Positions 27,182 through 38,993 of a stretch of DNA of 64,000 bases are shown here, in pieces (within the stretch, counting starts at the first letter, position 1; every line of letters starts with the position of its first letter). A model generated the notes under the pieces. That model did not search any database. It worked only from the letters and a program-made list of their open reading frames with translations, and was not told the origin of the DNA. The translations under genes and the position numbers were made by a program. Source of the DNA: Sphaerotilus hippei (lineage in GTDB: Bacteria; Pseudomonadota; Gammaproteobacteria; Burkholderiales; Burkholderiaceae_C); assembly GCF_003201595.1 (NCBI RefSeq), contig NZ_QJJS01000003.1, positions 105,075 to 169,074 on the forward strand, written 5' to 3'.

Positions 27182-28303
27182 ATGCGGGGATCCGCGGGTC
27201 GCTGTTGGTGGGCCGGGCTGCTGGCCTGCGCACTGTCCGGTGCGGTCCAGGCCCGGTCGCTGGAGGGCTGTGCCGCGCCGGCGTCGCCGGACTGCCTGTT
27301 CGCCTTCCAGCCGGCGGGCTCGGCCCGGACAGTGCGTTTCTTCGGCTCCATCGATCCGGCCGATGCGGCCCGGCGCGATCCGCCCACGCAGGCCTACATC
27401 GTCGTGCACGGGCATGCGCGTGACGCGGCGCGCATCTTCGATGCGACCTGGTCGGTGCTGCAGCGGGCCGGTCGTGCGCGGACCGCCGTGCTGGTCGCGC
27501 CGCTGTTCCAGGTGTCGGCGGATGCCGACACCCGCTGCCAGACCCGGGGCGGGCCTCCGGCGCAGGCGGGTGATCTGCTGTGGAGCTGCAGCAGCTGGAT
27601 CGATGGCGGCCGGGCCGTCGATGCCGGTCTCGGCTCGTTCGAGGTGCTCGACGCGCTGGTCGAGCACCTGCAGTCGACCTGGCCCAGCATCACCCGGGTC
27701 ACGATCGCCGGATTTTCCGCGGGGGCGCAACTGGTCCAGCGCCACGTCGGCCTGTCCAGGCGCGTCGACGACGGATCGCTGCAGCGCCGCCATGTCGTGG
27801 CCTCGCCCGGCACCTGGCTGTATCTCGATGACCAGCGGCCGCAGCCCCGCCGGGACGGCGAGCCGGCCGTGTGGGACGCCTGCGTCGAGCCGGCAGGCTC
27901 CGACGCCTCCTGCCAGATCCATTTCACCCGACCGGTCACCGACTGTGCCGGCTTCAACGCCTGGAAGCACGGCCTGGAGGGCCTGCCCGCATGGACGTCG
28001 ACGGACGAGCCCGCGGTGGTGGCGGCCCGATACGCCGCGGCCTCGGTGCGCTACCTGGTCGGTGCGGCGGACCGCCAGGCAGGTCCTGGCGCGTTTCACC
28101 CGATGCCCGATCGCGGCTGTGCTGCCATGCTGCAGGGACCCGACCGGCTGCGGCGGGCCCTGGCCTACGTGCAGCACGAGAACGAGACCCGGTCGCCGCG
28201 GCCGCCGCGCCACCTGTCGGTGGTGCCGGGCTGCGGACACGACGTGCGCTGCGTGTTCGGTTCGCCGCAAGGCGCGGCGGCCCTGCTCGATGAAGGTCCG
28301 TAG
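27182..28303 (+). CDS. Secreted alpha/beta-hydrolase-like protein of unknown substrate
   Basis: A 373-residue protein with a probable signal peptide (MRGSAGRCWWAGLLACALSG, then AVQARS). AYIVVHGHARDA is an oxyanion-type strand, IAGFSAGAQ a GxSxG nucleophile elbow and GCGHDVRCVF a plausible catalytic-His region. Several Cys (CAAPASPDC, near CQTRG, SCQIHF) could form disulphides, fitting export. I took the ATG at 27182 because GGAGGGG lies just upstream; another in-frame ATG at 27149 has no such site. It follows glgP by 95 bp, so it could extend the glycogen transcript, but a link to glycogen is not evident. Confidence 0.7.
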   Translation: MRGSAGRCWWAGLLACALSGAVQARSLEGCAAPASPDCLFAFQPAGSARTVRFFGSIDPADAARRDPPTQAYIVVHGHARDAARIFDATWSVLQRAGRARTAVLVAPLFQVSADADTRCQTRGGPPAQAGDLLWSCSSWIDGGRAVDAGLGSFEVLDALVEHLQSTWPSITRVTIAGFSAGAQLVQRHVGLSRRVDDGSLQRRHVVASPGTWLYLDDQRPQPRRDGEPAVWDACVEPAGSDASCQIHFTRPVTDCAGFNAWKHGLEGLPAWTSTDEPAVVAARYAAASVRYLVGAADRQAGPGAFHPMPDRGCAAMLQGPDRLRRALAYVQHENETRSPRPPRHLSVVPGCGHDVRCVFGSPQGAAALLDEGP

Positions 28304-28360
28304 GGCGCCGGTCGATGTTCCACCAGGCCGTCGAAGGCGGCCACCACCTCGAGGATCACC

Positions 28361-28804
28361 ATGGCATCTGACACCCCGGCCCCTGCGGACGTCGAGCAAC
28401 GACTGCGGTCCAGCTTCGAGCGCCAGCGCCTGATGGCCACGCTGGGCGCCCGCCTGACCCGGGTCGAAGCCGGCGAGGTGTGCATCGAGATGCCGTTCGA
28501 CCCCGCGCATTCGCAGCAGCATGGTCATGTGCACGCCGGGGCGATCACCAGCATCGTGGACAGCGCCTGCGGTTATGCGGCGCTGTCGCTGATGCCGGCG
28601 GACCGGGAGGTGGTCAGCGTCGAGTTCAAGGTGAATTTCGTCAGCCCGGCCCGGGGCAGCCACTTCGTCGCGGTCGGCAAGGTCGTCAAGGCCGGCCGCA
28701 CCATCACCGTGTGCACCGGCGAGGTCTGGGCGCTGGAGGGCGAGCGCAGCAAGACGGTGGCCGTCATGCAGGCGACGATGATCGCGGTGTCCCCCGCCGA
28801 TTGA
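28361..28804 (+). CDS. PaaI-type hotdog-fold thioesterase
   Basis: A 147-residue single hotdog domain. The conserved helix region HGHVHAGAITSIVDSACGYAA matches the catalytic HGG(x)xxxxxDxxxG motif of the PaaI/YbgC-like acyl-CoA thioesterases, with Asp at the expected place. Family members hydrolyse acyl-CoA esters, usually as tetramers in the cytosol. It starts 57 bp after the secreted hydrolase. The substrate is not deducible. It is convergent with the EF-hand gene, 8 bp from its stop. Confidence 0.85.
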   Translation: MASDTPAPADVEQRLRSSFERQRLMATLGARLTRVEAGEVCIEMPFDPAHSQQHGHVHAGAITSIVDSACGYAALSLMPADREVVSVEFKVNFVSPARGSHFVAVGKVVKAGRTITVCTGEVWALEGERSKTVAVMQATMIAVSPAD

Positions 28805-28812
28805 GGGCGCGC

Positions 28813-29394
28813 TCACGCGGCCATCAGGTCCACCGTCTCGTAGGTCTGCACGGCCTCGCGGGCCTGGGCCGTGACGCTGGTGCCCGTCGCCTGCGAGGCG
28901 CTGGCGGCCTGGGCGGCGTCGTAGTCCGCCTGTTCCTGCGGGCTGACGGTGCCGTCCCGGTTGGTGTCGGCCGGGTCGTCGGCGGTGCTCGAGCTGCCGG
29001 ACGGCGGTGGCGGGCCGCCTCCGCCGGCAGGGGGCGGGCGGGGGCCGGACGGGGCCTGGGCGGCGGCGCCCGCGGGGGGCTGTGGCGGGGTCGTGGCCGC
29101 GGTGAACTCGCTTTCGGTGACCTGGCCGTCCTGGTCGACGTCGAGCTGCTGGAAGAGCGCCTCGACGTCTTCGTCGCTGGCGGCGGTGGCCGTGTCCTGC
29201 GACGCCAGGCTGCTGCCGGCCGCCGAGATGCTGACGACGGCGGAGGCGAGGTCGGCCTGGGTGAAGTAGCCCTTCTGGTCCGCGTCGATCTGCCGGAAGG
29301 CGTCGGCGGGGTCAGGCCGGGGCGGTGGCGGCCGCACGGTCGCGGCGGCCGTGCTGGTGCTGGTGGTGCTGCTGCTGGACAGCGAGGTGATCAT
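28813..29394 (-). CDS. EF-hand calcium-binding protein with proline-rich linkers
   Basis: A 193-residue protein with three EF-hand loops: residues 37-48 (less regular, Lys at position 5), 85-96 (DVDQDGQVTESE, canonical) and 143-154 (DTNRDGTVSPQE, canonical). They are separated by Ala/Pro/Gly-rich linkers, for example residues 103-135. There is no signal peptide; the N-terminus is a Ser/Thr-rich low-complexity stretch. The ATG at 29394 is preceded by AGGAGCG; a longer frame upstream lacks that. The loops predict calcium binding, but the physiological role (sensor, buffer or secreted protein) is unknown. Confidence 0.82.
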   Translation of the reverse strand: MITSLSSSSTTSTSTAAATVRPPPPRPDPADAFRQIDADQKGYFTQADLASAVVSISAAGSSLASQDTATAASDEDVEALFQQLDVDQDGQVTESEFTAATTPPQPPAGAAAQAPSGPRPPPAGGGGPPPPSGSSSTADDPADTNRDGTVSPQEQADYDAAQAASASQATGTSVTAQAREAVQTYETVDLMAA

Positions 29395-29494
29395 GGAGCG
29401 CTCCTGCTTCGGATCCGGGGTCAGGGCCGGTGTGCGGCCGTTCCTCCGGGATGTCGACGCGGCCGGACTCCGGCTTGATGCGCGACATGCTTCT

Positions 29495-29932
29495 TTACGC
29501 GATCGGACGGGGCCCGCTCGGCCGACCCAGCGCACGAATGGCACGGTTCACGCCCCACAGGATCAGCAGGCCCAGCACGATGCCCACGGCATCGGCGACC
29601 AGGTCCTGCCCGTCGGCCGAGCGGCCGGGCACGAAGCTCTGCGCGATCTCGATCCAGGCGCCGAACAGCATCAGCGTGGCGCTCAGGGTGGCGAGGTGGC
29701 GCTTGCAGAGCGTGCGCGCCAGGGCCCCGGCAAAGGCCAGCGCGGTGAACGCGGCCATGTGGTTGAGCTTGTCCCAGCCGAGGTTGGCTTCCTGGGGCGG
29801 ATGGGGCGCCAGCGCCAGCCAGGTGATGACGACGAGCAGCAGCAGCAGCAGCACGCGCCAGACGCGGCGGGCGTGGTCGTCACCGGCGAACAGGCGGGCG
29901 GGTCGCCAGGGGGAAGGGGTCCGAGGGGTCAC
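29495..29932 (-). CDS. VanZ-like membrane protein
   Basis: A membrane protein of about 145 residues with four hydrophobic segments. WDKLNHMAAFTALAFAGALA, then FGAWIEIAQSFVPGRSADGQDLVADAVG, are the recognisable VanZ-like motifs (the family named after the teicoplanin-resistance protein; the general function is unclear). The start is uncertain: I used a GTG at 29930-29932, as no ATG lies close by in frame, and a GTG just before the first membrane helix is another option. It is 100 bp upstream of the EF-hand gene on the same strand and divergent from the hybrid kinase. Confidence 0.75.
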   Translation of the reverse strand: MTPRTPSPWRPARLFAGDDHARRVWRVLLLLLLVVITWLALAPHPPQEANLGWDKLNHMAAFTALAFAGALARTLCKRHLATLSATLMLFGAWIEIAQSFVPGRSADGQDLVADAVGIVLGLLILWGVNRAIRALGRPSGPRPIA

Positions 29933-30161
29933 GGGCGGGGTACTCTGAACGGAGGACGGGGGCCGCGACGCAGGTGCCGCGGCGACGGCGCGATTCTGCC
30001 TGCAGGGTGGGGCGCCGGCCGGTGGCCGGTCCGCATCGTGTCGACTTGTGCCGGCGCCGGCCCGCCGGGCGGCGGGGCCGTCGCATGCCCCGGGGGGGAT
30101 CGCGGCGATAATCGACGATTGAGCCGGCGCAGGCGCCGGCCCCCCTCCAACAGGGCTTCCG

Positions 30162-34055
<3,894 letters not shown>

Positions 34056-34089
34056 GCGGCGCTCAGGCCGGCGGCCCGGACCCCGGGCG

Positions 34090-35505
34090 TCACAGCGCCC
34101 GGCGCAGCTTCACGTAGGCCACCAGCCCGCCGCCGCTGGCGTTGGCCAGCTCGAACTGGCCGCCCATGCGGGTGACGGTCTTGTCGACGATGGCCAGGCC
34201 GAGGCCGGCGCCGGTGCTGCTGGTGTGGGTGCGGGCCTTGTCGCCGCGGAAGAACGGGGTCGTCAGCTGGGTCAGGTGCTGCGGGCTGACCCCGGGACCC
34301 TCGTCGCGCACCGAGACGATGACCCATTCGGCCGTGCGGGCGTAGGTCACCGAGACCCGGGCCACGCCGTCGTCGGACTGCGCGTAGCGGCGGGCGTTCT
34401 CGAACAGGTTGGCGAACACCCGGTCGAGGTCGGTCTCGTCGCCCAGCACCCGCACGTCGGTGGTGACACGCGCGATGACCTTGAGCTGGTCGTTGGTGAC
34501 CCGGCGGATCACGGTGTCGAGCAGCACCGCCAGCACGACCGGCGCGAGCTTGACCTCGGTCGGCCGGGCGTAGTCCATGAACTTGTCGATGATGGCGTCG
34601 AGCTGGTCGATGTCGGCGGCCATGTTGCGGCGCGCCTCCTCGTCGGCCACGCTCATCTCGGTCTCCAGGCGGATGCGCGCCAGCGGCGTGCGCAGGTCGT
34701 GCGAGATGCCCGCGAGCATCACCGCGCGGTCGTCCTCGATCTTGGCGAGCTCGCGGGCCATGCGGTTGAAGCCGCGGTTGACCTCGCGGATCTCGCGGGT
34801 GGTGGTCTCCTCGTCCAGGCGCGAGGTGTACTCGCCGTCGCGGATGCGGCTGGCCGCGTGCGAGAGCTGGCGCAGCGGGCGGTTGATCAGCCCGGCGATC
34901 AGCGCCGAGCCGGCCAGCGTCAGCAGGAAGGTCAGGCTCATCACCGCGAAGTAGGTCTTGCCGGTGATGGCCGGCTGGACCCGGCCCTTGTCGGCCTGCA
35001 GCCAGTAGTTGTCGGTCTCGATCAGGAAGCCGACCCACAGCCCCGGCATGCCGTTGACGCTGCTGGCCACCACCGTCTGCGGGCCCAGCCGGCTGCGCAG
35101 CTCGGCGCCCACGGTGCGGGTGAAGCGGTCGACCTCGAAGGGCACGTAGCGGTCGTTGGGTTCACGCGGCTGCAGCTTGACGGCCTCCTGGTCGGCGATG
35201 TTCTTGACCAGCGCGACGCGGTTGAGCTGGTCGGTGTAGCGCAGCGCCGCACGCGACAGGTTGACCAGGCTGGCGATCTGCTGCGCGGCCTGCACGCCGC
35301 GCGGCTCGAGCTCGAGGTAGCGCAGCGTGTAGACCCAGCCGAAGATGCCCACGCCCAGCATCAGCGACAGCAGCATGAAGGTGCGCCAGAACAGGCTGAG
35401 CGGGAAGTGCTGCCGCGCCAGCGTGTGCCATGTCGCCGCCAGCACGCCCGGCGGCGGCAGGGCAGGCCGGGAAGGATCGGGAACGGTGGTGCTGGACAGG
35501 GACAT
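34090..35505 (-). CDS. envZ: EnvZ-like sensor histidine kinase
   Basis: A 471-residue inner-membrane kinase. Membrane segments are at about 40-61 and 185-208 with a periplasmic domain of ~120 residues between, then HAMP (NRPLRQLSHAASRIRDGEY), HisKA with His269 in GISHDLRTPLARIRLETEMS (the EnvZ-type H-box), and HATPase with NLFENARRYA and DEGPGV. The response-regulator gene lies upstream, with 37 bp between, as expected for an OmpR/EnvZ pair. The stimulus need not be osmolarity; the periplasmic domain gives no clue by eye. Confidence 0.88.
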   Translation of the reverse strand: MSLSSTTVPDPSRPALPPPGVLAATWHTLARQHFPLSLFWRTFMLLSLMLGVGIFGWVYTLRYLELEPRGVQAAQQIASLVNLSRAALRYTDQLNRVALVKNIADQEAVKLQPREPNDRYVPFEVDRFTRTVGAELRSRLGPQTVVASSVNGMPGLWVGFLIETDNYWLQADKGRVQPAITGKTYFAVMSLTFLLTLAGSALIAGLINRPLRQLSHAASRIRDGEYTSRLDEETTTREIREVNRGFNRMARELAKIEDDRAVMLAGISHDLRTPLARIRLETEMSVADEEARRNMAADIDQLDAIIDKFMDYARPTEVKLAPVVLAVLLDTVIRRVTNDQLKVIARVTTDVRVLGDETDLDRVFANLFENARRYAQSDDGVARVSVTYARTAEWVIVSVRDEGPGVSPQHLTQLTTPFFRGDKARTHTSSTGAGLGLAIVDKTVTRMGGQFELANASGGGLVAYVKLRRAL

Positions 35506-35542
35506 GGAGGCGCGCGGGCGGGGTGTCGTCAGGCGCGGGGGC

Positions 35543-36277
35543 TCAGGCCGCGCCGTCCGGCACGAACACGTAACCCACGCCCCAGACGGTCTGGATGTAG
35601 CGAGGCTGCGAAGGATCGGGTTCGATCATCTTGCGCAGTCGGGAGACCTGCACGTCGAGGCTGCGGTCGAAAGGCTCGAATTCTCGCCCACGCGCGAGCT
35701 GGGCCAGCTTGTCGCGGCTCAGCGGCTGGCGCGGGTGGCGCACCAGCGCCTTCAGCATCGAGAATTCGCCGGTGGTCAGCGAGATCACCTCGCCGTCGCG
35801 GGTCAGGCGGCGCAGGCCGAGATCGAACTCGAACGGGCCGAAGACGACGCTCTGGGCGTCCCGTGACGGCGCCCCCGGAGCCTCGACCATCGGCCGGCGG
35901 CGCAGCACGGCGTGGATGCGGGCGAGCAGCTCGCGCGGGTTGAACGGCTTGGGCAGGTAGTCGTCGGCCCCCACCTCGAGCCCGACGATGCGGTCCACGT
36001 CCTCGACCTTGGCCGTCAGCATGATGATCGGGGTGCTGTCGTTGGCGGCCCGCAGGCGGCGGCAGATCGACAGGCCGTCCTCGCCCGGCAGCATCAGGTC
36101 CAGCACGATGAGGTCGACCGTCTCGCGCGTCAGGATGCGGTTGAGGGCCTTGGCATCTTCCGCCAGCAGCACTTCGAAGCCCTCCTGGGTCAGGTAGCGG
36201 CGCAGCAGATCGCGGATGCGGGCGTCGTCGTCGACGACGGCGATGCGGTCGGTGCGCTGGGCGTTGGCGGTGGTCAT
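35543..36277 (-). CDS. ompR: OmpR-like response regulator
   Basis: A 244-residue transcription regulator with an N-terminal receiver (acidic VVDDDARIRD, phospho-Asp60 in VLDLMLPGEDG, Lys in YLPKPFNPRELLARI) and a C-terminal winged helix (LTTGEFSMLKALVRHPRQPL; RSLDVQVSRLRKMIEPDP; YIQTVWGVGYVF). Domain order and motifs match OmpR. The ATG at 36277 is preceded by GGAGG; an upstream ATG at 36328 lacks support. It is the first gene of the two-component operon and divergent from the SIMPL-domain gene. Confidence 0.92.
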   Translation of the reverse strand: MTTANAQRTDRIAVVDDDARIRDLLRRYLTQEGFEVLLAEDAKALNRILTRETVDLIVLDLMLPGEDGLSICRRLRAANDSTPIIMLTAKVEDVDRIVGLEVGADDYLPKPFNPRELLARIHAVLRRRPMVEAPGAPSRDAQSVVFGPFEFDLGLRRLTRDGEVISLTTGEFSMLKALVRHPRQPLSRDKLAQLARGREFEPFDRSLDVQVSRLRKMIEPDPSQPRYIQTVWGVGYVFVPDGAA

Positions 36278-36459
36278 CGGGCCTCCAAATTTGTAACAGC
36301 CGCGATTGTGACCAAACGCGCACGCCAATTTTGCCGCGCCTTGCTCGTTGTTACATTTCTTGCCTGCAGAGTCCCCATGTGTCGACCTGTGCCGGACCTG
36401 CGGCGTTGAGGAGGGCCGGGGGCCGGTCTGCCCCGGACCTTTTCAAGGAGGATGAGACG

Positions 36460-37203
36460 ATGAACACCCGACGATCGAATGGTGCCCGTGCCGTGGTGAC
36501 GGCCATGCTGGGCGCCGGCCTGCTGCTCGCCGCCCCCTGGGGGCGGGCGGCCGACCCCGGGGCGAGCGCGCCGCGCGAGCAGGTGGTCAACCTCGGCGCG
36601 AGCAGCACGATCGAGGTCGAACCCGACGTGCTGATGGTCACGCTGCAGGCGGTGCGCGACGGCACGGAGGCGGCTGCGGTGCAGTCGCAGCTCAAGCAGG
36701 TGCTGGGCGCGGCGCTCGACGAGGCGCGCCGGCAGGCGGCCGCGGGGCGCATGGAGGTCAGCACCGGCACCTTCCAGCTCTCGCCGCGCTACGGCAAGGA
36801 CGGGCGCATCTCCGGCTGGGTCGGCCAGGCCGAGCTGCTGCTGCAGGGCAGCGACGGCGAGCGGGTGGCGGCCACCGCGGGACGGCTCGCCGGGCTCAAC
36901 GTGGTGTCGACCGGCTACGGCCTGTCGCGTGAACTGCGCGAACGCCACGAGCGCCAGCTGACCGCCCAGGCCGTGGCGCGTTTCCGCACCCGCGCCGGCG
37001 AGGTGGCCAAGGCCTTCGGCGCCACGAACTACGAACTGCGCGAGGTCAGCGTCGACAGCGGCGGCGAGCAGCCCGGCCGGCCGATGGTGGTGATGGCGAT
37101 GCGGGCCAAGGGCGCGGCCGCCGAGGCCGCGCCGATGCCCACCGAAGCCGGCCGGATGACGCTGAGCGCGACGGTGCAGGGCAGCGTGCGGCTGCTGCCC
37201 TGA
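36460..37203 (+). CDS. SIMPL (DUF541) domain periplasmic protein
   Basis: A 247-residue protein with a signal peptide (MNTRRSNGARAVVTAMLGAG, cleavage probably after GRAA) and the SIMPL/DUF541 domain that begins at VVNLGASSTIEVEPDVLMVT. A good AAGGAGG site precedes the ATG at 36460. Family members are secreted or periplasmic and have been linked to oxidative stress and to signalling, without a settled mechanism. It is divergent from ompR across a 182-bp region, so control by the OmpR-like regulator is a reasonable guess. Confidence 0.86.
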   Translation: MNTRRSNGARAVVTAMLGAGLLLAAPWGRAADPGASAPREQVVNLGASSTIEVEPDVLMVTLQAVRDGTEAAAVQSQLKQVLGAALDEARRQAAAGRMEVSTGTFQLSPRYGKDGRISGWVGQAELLLQGSDGERVAATAGRLAGLNVVSTGYGLSRELRERHERQLTAQAVARFRTRAGEVAKAFGATNYELREVSVDSGGEQPGRPMVVMAMRAKGAAAEAAPMPTEAGRMTLSATVQGSVRLLP

Positions 37204-37227
37204 AGCCTGCGGCTCTGGCTTTCACCT

Positions 37228-37998
37228 TCACTGCGCGGTCCAGCCGCCGTCGACGTTCCAGGCTACGCCGCGGATGTTGTTGCCCGCCGGCGAGCTCAGG
37301 AAGACGGCCAGTTCACCCAGCTCCTCGGGCGTGGTGAACTGCAGCGACGGCTGCTTTTCTCCGAGCAGCCGGCGGGTGGCTTCGGCCACGTCGACGCCTT
37401 CGGCCGCGGCCCGGGCGTCGACCTGCTTCTGCACCAGCGGCGTCAGCACCCAGCCCGGGCAGATCGCGTTGCAGGTCACGCCGGTGGTGGCGTTCTCCAG
37501 CGCGGTCACCTTGGTCAGGCCGACGACCCCGTGCTTGGCGGCCACGTAGGCCGATTTCTGCGCCGAGCCGACCAGGCCGTGCACCGACGCGACGTTGATG
37601 ATGCGGCCCCAGTTGCGCGCCTGCATGCCCGGCAGCGCCAGGCGGGTGGTGTGGAAGGCCGAGCTGAGGTTGATCGCGATCACCGCGTCCCAGCGCTCGA
37701 CCGGAAAGTCCTCGACGGTCGCCACGTGCTGGATGCCGGCGTTGTTGACCAGGATGTCGACGCCGCCGAACTCGGCCTGGGCGTAGGCCATCATGGCCTC
37801 GATCTCGGCGGGCTTGCTCATGTCGGCGCCGTGGTAGCCGACCTGGACGCCGAGCGCCTCGACCTGCGCGCGTGGGGCCTGCACGTCCCCGAAGCCGTTG
37901 AGCACGATGTTGGCGCCCTGGCGGGCCAGGCTCAGGGCGATGCCCAGGCCGATGCCACTGGTGGATCCGGTCACGAGTGCGGTCTTGCCTGCGAGCAT
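37228..37998 (-). CDS. bdhA: 3-Hydroxybutyrate dehydrogenase
   Basis: A 256-residue short-chain dehydrogenase. It has the cofactor motif TGSTSGIGLG, NNAG, catalytic Ser in INVASVHGLVGS and YVAAK, and the C-terminal segment GNNIRGVAWNVDGGWTAQ typical of D-3-hydroxybutyrate dehydrogenase. It oxidises 3-hydroxybutyrate to acetoacetate with NAD+, a step in using stored polyhydroxybutyrate. The ATG at 37998 is preceded by CAGGAGA. It is divergent from the alpha/beta hydrolase gene by 82 bp; phaR lies 3.6 kb away. Confidence 0.93.
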   Translation of the reverse strand: MLAGKTALVTGSTSGIGLGIALSLARQGANIVLNGFGDVQAPRAQVEALGVQVGYHGADMSKPAEIEAMMAYAQAEFGGVDILVNNAGIQHVATVEDFPVERWDAVIAINLSSAFHTTRLALPGMQARNWGRIINVASVHGLVGSAQKSAYVAAKHGVVGLTKVTALENATTGVTCNAICPGWVLTPLVQKQVDARAAAEGVDVAEATRRLLGEKQPSLQFTTPEELGELAVFLSSPAGNNIRGVAWNVDGGWTAQ

Positions 37999-38080
37999 GA
38001 AATCTCCTGCGTGGGTTGGGTAGGATGGAGGCATTATCAGACGCGCAGGATGGCCTGCGCTGACCGCTGCCGACGCCCTC

Positions 38081-38983
38081 ATGCAAGAACCTTCGCTGCA
38101 CCACGTCTCCTGCCTCGATGCTCGCGGCCTGCACCGCATGGCCTACTGGGAGTGGGGCGCGCGGGACAACCCCCGCGTGCTGATGTGCGTGCACGGACTG
38201 ACCCGGCAGGGGCGTGACTTCGACGTGCTGGCGCGGCGCCTGAGCGCCGACTGGCGCGTGATCTGCCCGGACGTCGTCGGCCGTGGCCGCTCCGACTGGC
38301 TGGCCGATCCGTCGGGCTACCAGATCCCGTCCTACGTGGCCGACATGGTGACGCTGGTGGCCCGGCTCGGCGTCGAGCAGGTCGCCTGGGTGGGCACCTC
38401 GATGGGCGGGCTGATCGGCATGGTGCTGGCCTCGCTGCCGGGCACGCCGATCGGCACGCTGGTGGTCAACGACGTCGGCCCGGCCATCGAGTACGCGGCG
38501 CTGCAGCGCATCGGCCTGTACCTGGGTCACAAGGTGGTCTTCCCGGATGAGCAGGTCGCGGTGCAGGCGCTGTCGGCGATCTCCAGCACCTTCGGGCCGC
38601 ACACGCCCGAGCAGTGGCTGGCCCTGTGCCGCCCGCTGCTCAAGGCGGTGCCGGGTGGTTTCGAGCTGCGCTACGACCCGGGCATCGCCGGGCCGTTCCA
38701 GGCCGTCACGCCCGAGCTGGCGGCCGTGGGCGAAGCCCTGATGTGGCAGGCCTACGACCGCATCACCTGCCCGACGCTGCTGCTGCGCGGCGCGCAGTCC
38801 GACCTGCTGTCCGTGGCCACCGCCGAGGCCATGACCCGGCGCGGTCCCCGTGCCCGGCTGGTGTCCTTCGACGGCGTGGGCCATGCGCCCACGCTGGTCG
38901 CCGAGGACCAGCAGCAGGTGGTCGAGTCCTTCCTGTCGAGCTGGCAGCCGGCGCCCCGCGTGGCGCCGACGTCGTCCGACTGA
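38081..38983 (+). CDS. Alpha/beta hydrolase
   Basis: A 300-residue hydrolase with a standard alpha/beta-hydrolase layout: oxyanion strand MCVHGLTRQGRDF, nucleophile elbow GTSMGG (Ser near residue 107), the acid within the LLLRGAQSDLLS segment, and His in VGHAPTL. No signal peptide is visible, so it is cytosolic. The substrate is unknown. Being divergent from bdhA hints at polyhydroxybutyrate or oligomer metabolism, an inference from position only. The stop lies 10 bp before relA, with the relA ribosome site (GAGGAGG) in between. Confidence 0.84.
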   Translation: MQEPSLHHVSCLDARGLHRMAYWEWGARDNPRVLMCVHGLTRQGRDFDVLARRLSADWRVICPDVVGRGRSDWLADPSGYQIPSYVADMVTLVARLGVEQVAWVGTSMGGLIGMVLASLPGTPIGTLVVNDVGPAIEYAALQRIGLYLGHKVVFPDEQVAVQALSAISSTFGPHTPEQWLALCRPLLKAVPGGFELRYDPGIAGPFQAVTPELAAVGEALMWQAYDRITCPTLLLRGAQSDLLSVATAEAMTRRGPRARLVSFDGVGHAPTLVAEDQQQVVESFLSSWQPAPRVAPTSSD

Positions 38984-38993
38984 GGAGGCCCGC

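Noticed and set aside
34074..34088. GCCCGG-acc-CCGGGC between the two convergent kinase genes as a terminator
   Set aside because: A six-base GC stem without any T run is common by chance at this base composition.
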